NCBI GenBank assembly: GCA_944321875.1
Contig: CALUMX010000033.1
Span: 1-34,555 of the forward strand
Source of the DNA: an uncultured Muribaculaceae bacterium
GTDB taxonomy: Bacteria > Bacteroidota > Bacteroidia > Bacteroidales > Muribaculaceae
Length of the DNA: 34,555 bases
Direction: 5' to 3'
The position numbers and the translations under genes are program-made. Under the pieces are notes generated by a model that made no database searches, was not told the origin of the DNA, and saw nothing but the letters and a program-made list of their open reading frames with translations. Below, in pieces: positions 29,422 through 34,555 of the stretch (positions are counted from its first letter, which is position 1; the number at the start of each line of letters is the position of its first letter).

Positions 29422-31251
29422 TTAGAATTTTTGCATGTCAACAAGACGTTTGTAGTATCGGTTGAGCGCAATCAGCTCTTCGTGCGTGCCGCGTTCCACA
29501 ATCTTTCCCTCGTGCATGACGCAAATCATGTCGGCGTTGCGGATGGTAGAGAGGCGGTGGGCGATGACGAGCGTCGTACGGTTCTTCATCAGGCGGTCGA
29601 GCGCTTCCTGCACAAGGCGTTCGCTTTCGGTGTCGAGCGCCGATGTAGCCTCGTCGAGGATGAGCAGCGGCGGGTTCTTGAGGATGGCGCGGGCGATGCT
29701 CAGACGCTGGCGCTGTCCGCCGGAGAGACGGCATCCGCGGTCACCGATGTTGGTGTTGTAGCCTTCCTCGGTAGCCATGATGAAGTCATGCGCGTTGGCG
29801 ATTTTCGCCGCTTCGATGACCTGTTCCATCGTCGCCGACTCCACGCCGAAGGTGATGTTGTTGTAGAAGCTGTCGTTGAAGAGGATAGCCTCCTGGTTGA
29901 CGTTGCCCATGAGGGCGCGCAGTTCCTTTACGCGCATGTGGCGCAGGTCGACGCCTCCGATGGTGATGGAGCCTTCCTCCACGTCATAGAAGCGGGGGAG
30001 AAGGTCGGCAAGCGTCGATTTTCCCGAACCTGACTGTCCGACGAGGGCTACCGTCTTTCCAAACGGAATGGAGAGCGACACGTCGTCGATGACCCACTCC
30101 GTGCCGTAGCGGAACCGCACGTTGCGGTATTCGATGGAGCGGTCTTCGGTCGGTACGGGTTCCGGCGTCTCCGGGTCCTTGATGGGATTTTCGGCGCTGA
30201 GAATCTTGTCGACGCGCTGCATGGAGGCCAGACCCTTCTGGATGGCGTAGGCTGCCTTCGACAGGTCCTTGGCCGGGTTGATGATGCTGTAGAAAATCAC
30301 CATATAGTAGATGAACGTCGGAGCGTCAATGATGTTGTTGCCCGAAAGAATCAGCGTGCCGCCGAACCACAGCACGATGGCGATGGTCAGCGTGCCCAGA
30401 AACTCGCTCATCGGGTGGGCGAGCGACTGGCGGCGGTTGATGCGGGTTGAGGTGGAGAAGAAGAGCTGGTTCTCCGAATGGAAGCGCTGGCTCATTTTCT
30501 TCTCTGCGTTGAAGGCCTTGACGATGCGCAGGCCGCCGAGGGTCTCCTCGATGGTGGCCATGAGCGCTCCCCATTGCTGCTGAGCCTCGAGAGAGGTGCG
30601 TTTCAGGCGCTTGCCCACGCGTCCCATGATAAGGCCAGCGATAGGCAGGAGGATGAACACGAAGAGCGTCAGTTGCCAGCTGATGGAAATCATCATCACG
30701 AGGCAGACGAGAATCATGATGGGGTTTTTGAACATCATGTCGAGCGAGGCCATGATGGAGTTCTCGATTTCGGCAACGTCGCCCGACATACGCGCCATGA
30801 CGTCGCCCTTGCGCTCACTCGTGAAGAAGCCGATGGGCAGGCGGAGCATCTTGTCGTAGACGAAGTTGCGGATGTCGCGCACGATGCCCGCGCGGATAGG
30901 AATGAGGAAGTAGGAGCTGAGGAAGGCCGTTCCGGTCTTCAGTCCGGTCATGACCACGAGCGCCACGGCGAGCAGCATCAGCGTCACCGAAGGGCCGAAA
31001 TGGAGCTTCATGTAGTAGGCTCCGTAATAGAAGTTGTTGATGAGCGCATCCTTGAATGAGCCTTGGTCCCATTCCATGAATTCGTACACCGTACCCTTGT
31101 CACCCATGAAGAGCATCTCCAGAATCGGCATGATGAGCGCGAAGGAGAAGAGTGTCAGGAAGGCGGATATGATGTTGAATAAGATGTTGAGTGCCAGGTA
31201 CTTTTTGTAGGGAGGCACAAAACGCTTGAGTACTTGCAGGAAGTCGTTCAT
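29422..31251 (-). CDS. MsbA-like ABC exporter (fused membrane and ATPase domains)
   Basis: A 609-residue inner-membrane half-transporter that should work as a homodimer. The N-terminal ~340 residues contain about six membrane helices. The ATPase domain (~370-605) has Walker A G-Q-S-G-S-G-K-S-T, a Q-loop in N-V-N-Q-E-A, the signature L-S-G-G-Q-R-Q-R, Walker B L-L-I-L-D-E-A-T-S-A-L-D and the switch His in A-H-R-L. Family members export lipid A precursors, lipids or drugs; the substrate here is not shown by sequence. It heads an operon with purN and queA. An exact -7 box (TATCTTTG) lies at 31276-31283. All catalytic motifs are intact, so it should be functional. Confidence 0.92.
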   Translation of the reverse strand: MNDFLQVLKRFVPPYKKYLALNILFNIISAFLTLFSFALIMPILEMLFMGDKGTVYEFMEWDQGSFKDALINNFYYGAYYMKLHFGPSVTLMLLAVALVVMTGLKTGTAFLSSYFLIPIRAGIVRDIRNFVYDKMLRLPIGFFTSERKGDVMARMSGDVAEIENSIMASLDMMFKNPIMILVCLVMMISISWQLTLFVFILLPIAGLIMGRVGKRLKRTSLEAQQQWGALMATIEETLGGLRIVKAFNAEKKMSQRFHSENQLFFSTSTRINRRQSLAHPMSEFLGTLTIAIVLWFGGTLILSGNNIIDAPTFIYYMVIFYSIINPAKDLSKAAYAIQKGLASMQRVDKILSAENPIKDPETPEPVPTEDRSIEYRNVRFRYGTEWVIDDVSLSIPFGKTVALVGQSGSGKSTLADLLPRFYDVEEGSITIGGVDLRHMRVKELRALMGNVNQEAILFNDSFYNNITFGVESATMEQVIEAAKIANAHDFIMATEEGYNTNIGDRGCRLSGGQRQRLSIARAILKNPPLLILDEATSALDTESERLVQEALDRLMKNRTTLVIAHRLSTIRNADMICVMHEGKIVERGTHEELIALNRYYKRLVDMQKF

Positions 31252-31275
31252 CTTCTAAAAATATTTTAATTTCTG

Positions 31276-31283
31276 CAAAGATA
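31276..31283 (-). promoter_or_regulatory. -7 box of the ABC-purN-queA operon
   Basis: TATCTTTG on the minus strand matches TAnnTTTG and lies 24 bases before the ABC start codon. No TTTG is seen at the usual -33 distance. It is divergent from the promoter at 31306-31335. Confidence 0.5.
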
Positions 31284-31305
31284 CTTACAAAAAAGGACTT
31301 TCTTG

Positions 31306-31335
31306 TTGTATTTCAATAACATTTAACTACTTTTG
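31306..31335 (+). promoter_or_regulatory. Promoter of the outer membrane protein gene
   Basis: TTG (31306-31308), a 19-base spacer and TACTTTTG (31328-31335) fit the Bacteroidales -33/-7 pattern. The predicted transcription start near 31342 excludes any translation start at 31333 and favours the TTG at 31372. Confidence 0.6.
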
Positions 31336-31371
31336 TTGGAAAACCTAAGAAAATTGGAAAAAAGGATTGCT

Positions 31372-34227
31372 TTGAAAAAATTTATACCGATTGGCTTAAT
31401 CTTATTTTGTTGTGCCTTGCAAGCGATGGCAGGCGATGTGAGAGGTGTTCTGGTTGACCGTATGGACGGGTCCCCTTTGATTAGCGCAACGTTACGTTTG
31501 CTGAACGCAAAAGACAGCTCGATGGTGAAGGGAGCCATGAGCGACGTGGACGGTCGGTTCCGCATCACGGGAATCGGTCGGGGACGCTATTTGCTTGAAT
31601 CGTCCTATGTGGGCTATCAGACGACGCTGACTCCTGTCAACCTGAAAACGTCGGATGCCTCCGTGCGTCTCGACACTATCCGCATGGCCGGAAACTCGGT
31701 CGTTCTGAAGGAGGCCGAGGTGGTCGGCATCAAGGCGGAGGTCAAGGTGATGCAGGATACGGTGGAATATAACGCCGATTCCTATAAGACACAGCCGAAT
31801 GCCGTGGTGCAGGACATCTTGAAGCGTCTTCCCGGAGTGGAGGTCGACAGTGAGGGAAAGATTACGGCTCAGGGTAAGGAGATTACGAAAATTCTTGTCG
31901 ACGGTAAGGAGTTCTTCTCCGACGATGCACAAGTGGCGTCGAAAAACATTCCGGCAAGCATGGTTGACAAGTTGCAGGTCATCGACCGCAAGAGCGACCT
32001 GGCACGCCTGACGGGTGTGGACGACGGAGAGGAGGAGACCGTTATCAATCTGACCATCAAGAAGGATATGAAGAAAGGATGGTTCGGCAACGTGACGGCC
32101 GGTTACGGTACCGACGGCCGCTACAGCGGAAATTTCATGGTGAACCGTTTCGTCAATGACAATCAGATAAGCATACTCGGAGGCGCCAACAATACGAACG
32201 AGCTGGCGTTCTCAATGCCCGGCAGCGGACGTTTCCGCCGTTTTGGCGGGGTGAACGGCGTCAACACTTCCCAAAGTGTCGGCGTCAATTTCAATGTCGG
32301 CAACGAGGAGATCTTCAGAGTGGGCGGTGACTTGATGTATTCCCACAGCGACCAGCGTACGGACACGAAATCCAACAAGCAATATCTGTTTGCCGACTCC
32401 ACTTCGTTTGAGAATTCACTTTCCCGTACCCGCGACCAGAGCCACAACGTGACCGGTAATTTCCGGCTGCGTTGGGAGATGGACTCCGCCAATACGTTTG
32501 ACTTCCGTCCGTCGTTCCTGTTGTCCTACAATCAGTCCGACAGCTATTCGGAGTCGGAGTTGCTCGCCGGCGATGCGTCGCGGTCGCTTGTCAACACGAC
32601 GCAGAACACGCTGAAGAGCGACGGTACGACTTATGATGTCGGTGGTGAGCTGGTCTACAACTACAAGTTCCGCCGCCGTCCGGGCCGTTCCTTCAGTACG
32701 CAGGTTTCCTACAAGTTCAGCAATACGGTTGAGGATGAGACAACCTATTCGGTCAATAAGTTCTTCCTCGTGCCCGATGAGGATGAGATACGCGACCAGA
32801 TGGTCGACTATCATCAGTGGTCAAACCGGGTGGGAGCGCGTCTGACATGGACGGAACCGCTCGGCGACATCAAGAAGGCCCGCTTCCTGACGTTTGCCTA
32901 CCGGATGAACTACGTGTTCAACAATTCCGATAAGTTGGTCTACAACATCGACCGTGCCTACTCTACGGAGAAAGCCATGCAGATGCTTGAGTCGGACTAC
33001 GGCATCCTGACGAATCCGATGGTGGCCAATGCGATGGCTTATGACAGCGGAGTGTTTGACGAGGATTTGAGCAACCGTTTCCGTAACGACCAGTTCACGC
33101 AGTCGTTGCGTCTCGGTTTCCGCCAGAACCGCGAGGATTACCGTCTGGACGGTGGTGTGTCGGTCGAGCCGACCATGATGAGCAGTGAGAACCTGCTGAA
33201 TTCGGCCAAGAGCATTCCGGAAAACTGGGTGTGGAATTTCGCGCCGTTCCTGCGCTTCCGCTATAAGTTCTCCAAGACGGAGAGTCTTGCACTCGACTAC
33301 CGGGGACGCTCGAAATCACCGACAATGACGCAGTTGCAGCCCGTACCCGACTATTCCGACCCGTTGCGCGTCGTGCAGGGTAACCCGGAATTGCTGCCTT
33401 CGTTCACTCATCGTTTCAACGTGCGCTACAACAACTTCAACAAGGAGCGTCAAAGTTCGATTATGACCTTCGTATCGGCCGACCTCATGCAGAACAGCAT
33501 CGTGACCAATACGCAGTTTGATAAGAACACGGGTGGCCGTACCATTACCTACGACAACGTCAACGGCGACTGGACATTGTCCGGCATGCTGATGTATAAC
33601 TCGCCGGTAGGTCACAAAGGCTGGCGCGTTTCCAACCACACATTCCTGCGCTATGCGCGTACGGTGGGCTACAACAACGGTCTGCTCAACAAGAGCGGCA
33701 ACCTGATGGTGAGCCAGACGCCGGGGGTGGCCTTCCGCACGGATATTTTCGATGTTGAGCTGCGTCCTTACTACACGCTGCAGCACACGTCCAACTCCGT
33801 ACAGCAGGACAACCGTCTGGTGCATTCCTATGGCTCCCGCTTCAATGCCGGCTATTATGCGCCTTTCGGACTTTCCATCAGTACGGATGTTTCCTACGGC
33901 AACTCTATCGGTTATTCCGACGGATTCGACAACGAGCAGTGGCTGTGGAATGCGGCTGTCTCCTACAGTTTCCTCAAGGGAAAGTCGGCGACCATCTCGC
34001 TGAAGGCCTACGACATCCTGCGCGAGAAGCAGAATATCTCGCGTGCGGTTACGGCCAACTATATCGAGGACCGCGAGTTCAACACCGTAACCCGCTACTT
34101 TATGCTTTCACTGACTTATAAATTTGCGAAGATGGGCGATAACACCGAGCCGCCGGCAATGGACTACGGCGGTCATCACATCGGCCCGGGTCCGAGAGGC
34201 GGCCACCGTATGCCTCCTCCACGCTAA
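31372..34227 (+). CDS. TonB-dependent-receptor-like outer membrane beta-barrel protein
   Basis: A ~951-residue outer membrane protein of the OMP_b-brl/TonB-receptor-like group. After a signal peptide (L-K-K-F-I-P-I-G core, A-M-A-G site) comes a carboxypeptidase-regulatory-like domain (~residues 22-105). A plug-like segment (~115-230: D-T-V-E-Y-N-A-D-S-Y, then L-P-G-V-E-V-D and I-L-V-D-G-K-E-F-F) follows, and then a long barrel rich in alternating aromatic strands. The last strand ends near Y-K-F-A-K, followed by an unusual Gly/His/Pro tail (G-G-H-H-I-G-P-G-P-R). There is no ATG at the N-terminus. TTG 31372 is preceded by AAAAAGGA at 7-8 bases and lies ~30 bases after the predicted transcription start. 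The cargo is unknown, and no SusD-like partner follows. It is divergent from the ABC operon. Confidence 0.88.
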   Translation: MKKFIPIGLILFCCALQAMAGDVRGVLVDRMDGSPLISATLRLLNAKDSSMVKGAMSDVDGRFRITGIGRGRYLLESSYVGYQTTLTPVNLKTSDASVRLDTIRMAGNSVVLKEAEVVGIKAEVKVMQDTVEYNADSYKTQPNAVVQDILKRLPGVEVDSEGKITAQGKEITKILVDGKEFFSDDAQVASKNIPASMVDKLQVIDRKSDLARLTGVDDGEEETVINLTIKKDMKKGWFGNVTAGYGTDGRYSGNFMVNRFVNDNQISILGGANNTNELAFSMPGSGRFRRFGGVNGVNTSQSVGVNFNVGNEEIFRVGGDLMYSHSDQRTDTKSNKQYLFADSTSFENSLSRTRDQSHNVTGNFRLRWEMDSANTFDFRPSFLLSYNQSDSYSESELLAGDASRSLVNTTQNTLKSDGTTYDVGGELVYNYKFRRRPGRSFSTQVSYKFSNTVEDETTYSVNKFFLVPDEDEIRDQMVDYHQWSNRVGARLTWTEPLGDIKKARFLTFAYRMNYVFNNSDKLVYNIDRAYSTEKAMQMLESDYGILTNPMVANAMAYDSGVFDEDLSNRFRNDQFTQSLRLGFRQNREDYRLDGGVSVEPTMMSSENLLNSAKSIPENWVWNFAPFLRFRYKFSKTESLALDYRGRSKSPTMTQLQPVPDYSDPLRVVQGNPELLPSFTHRFNVRYNNFNKERQSSIMTFVSADLMQNSIVTNTQFDKNTGGRTITYDNVNGDWTLSGMLMYNSPVGHKGWRVSNHTFLRYARTVGYNNGLLNKSGNLMVSQTPGVAFRTDIFDVELRPYYTLQHTSNSVQQDNRLVHSYGSRFNAGYYAPFGLSISTDVSYGNSIGYSDGFDNEQWLWNAAVSYSFLKGKSATISLKAYDILREKQNISRAVTANYIEDREFNTVTRYFMLSLTYKFAKMGDNTEPPAMDYGGHHIGPGPRGGHRMPPPR

Positions 34228-34240
34228 TCACAGAATACGG

Positions 34241-34284
34241 GCAGCGCCGTCTGGAGAAACTATCCAGGCGGCGCTGCTTTTTTT
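34241..34284 (+). terminator. Terminator of the outer membrane protein gene
   Basis: GCAGCGCCG (34241-34249) pairs with CGGCGCTGC (34269-34277). The inner TCTGGA/TCCAG arms extend the stem, and seven T follow (34278-34284). It lies 14 bases behind the stop codon. Confidence 0.88.
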
Positions 34285-34555
34285 ATACCAGGTTCTCACC
34301 CCGGAATGGTTGTTGGCAGGGGAGGGTTTGTTTTGTGTTGGTGGGGTAGGTTTGTTGATGATAATGATGATTGGATTGTTGGGTTGGATTCCCCGAACGT
34401 AGGGACGTACCCCCGGTGCGTCCGGTTCCGTCAGTAACCTGGAACAAAAGGCGATGGGGAAATGCAACCGTTTAATTATTGGGTGTGTTCATTTCGGATT
34501 GTTGTCGGGGAAATCGCCTGTGGAGACTGTTGCATAGACATTCCTTATAAGCGTT
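34285..34555. other. Intergenic end of the window, no gene seen
   Basis: Holds a G/T-rich tract with several G-runs (34317-34380), the REP-like hairpin, and near the edge two interleaved inverted repeats (34449-34455 with 34513-34519, and 34462-34468 with 34529-34535). No ORF has a recognisable motif. The window stops before the next gene. Confidence 0.4.
34395..34428. repeat. REP-like palindromic hairpin
   Basis: GGACGTACC (34403-34411) pairs with GGTGCGTCC (34415-34423) with one G-T-type mismatch, and GAAC/GTTC flank it outside (34395-34398 and 34425-34428). I recall similar short GTAGGGACG-type palindromes between genes of Bacteroidales, but no second copy is in this window. Confidence 0.4.

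Noticed and set aside
34317..34380. G-quadruplex candidate in the G/T-rich tract
   Set aside because: Only three runs of three or more G with a long loop; weak and outside any gene context.

Overview
The window looks like a chromosomal segment from a Bacteroidales bacterium (phylum Bacteroidota). The reasons are: promoter-like TAnnTTTG -7 boxes in front of several genes; mostly weak or absent Shine-Dalgarno sequences; proteins ending in a Por-secretion (type IX) style C-terminal domain; a BspA-like leucine-rich-repeat protein; an OMP_b-brl/TonB-type outer membrane protein; and the pdxJ-exbB-exbD-tonB block divergent from nadK. The genus cannot be fixed by reading alone. No tRNA, rRNA, CRISPR array, transposase, integrase or phage structural gene is visible.

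Layout. 1-2020 is AT-rich and holds two unrecognised genes (a secreted MORN-like protein and a membrane protein) behind a structured RNA that folds like 6S RNA. 2480-3091 is a GNAT acetyltransferase carrying the tail end of a hexapeptide-repeat acyltransferase. 3320-4586 holds an interspersed repeat that supplies a near-ideal Bacteroidales promoter, a hairpin-rich leader, and corA. 4587-5245 has no convincing gene. From 11943 down to 5246 the minus strand carries a LexA/CI-like S24 repressor with a 28-bp operator-like palindrome, an LRR protein, trmB, mrp, bcp and recA with a terminator, then proC. A 194-bp terminal-inverted-repeat element sits between recA and proC.

12034-21570 is occupied by two tandem, complete transcription units. 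Each encodes a ~1,490-residue secreted multidomain adhesin-like protein (FN3, cleaved-adhesin-like jelly rolls, carboxypeptidase-regulatory-like domains, sorting tail). Each has the same kind of hairpin, with a 30-nt loop and compensatory base changes, just upstream of its start codon. 21700-23760 is argR-argC-ssb, in which ArgC lacks the expected catalytic Cys, ArgR lacks one of two ligand-binding Asp residues, and SSB lacks the acidic tail. 23771-26492 is pdxJ-exbB-exbD-tonB. nadK is divergent and ends in a perfect terminator shared with the convergent ABC exporter-purN-queA operon. Divergent from the ABC gene is a large outer membrane beta-barrel protein that seems to start with TTG. The last 300 bases hold its terminator and small repeats.

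How the parts may work together. Most of the window is housekeeping: DNA repair (recA, ssb), tRNA modification (trmB, queA), Fe-S assembly (mrp), peroxide defence (bcp), proline and arginine synthesis, purines, PLP, NADP and Mg2+. The accessory part is cell-surface biology: the LRR protein, the two giant adhesins, the TonB energising system and the beta-barrel protein. The most promising unexplained items are the shared adhesin leader RNA, the 6S-like RNA, the altered ArgC/ArgR pair, the repeat that carries a promoter, and the TIR element.
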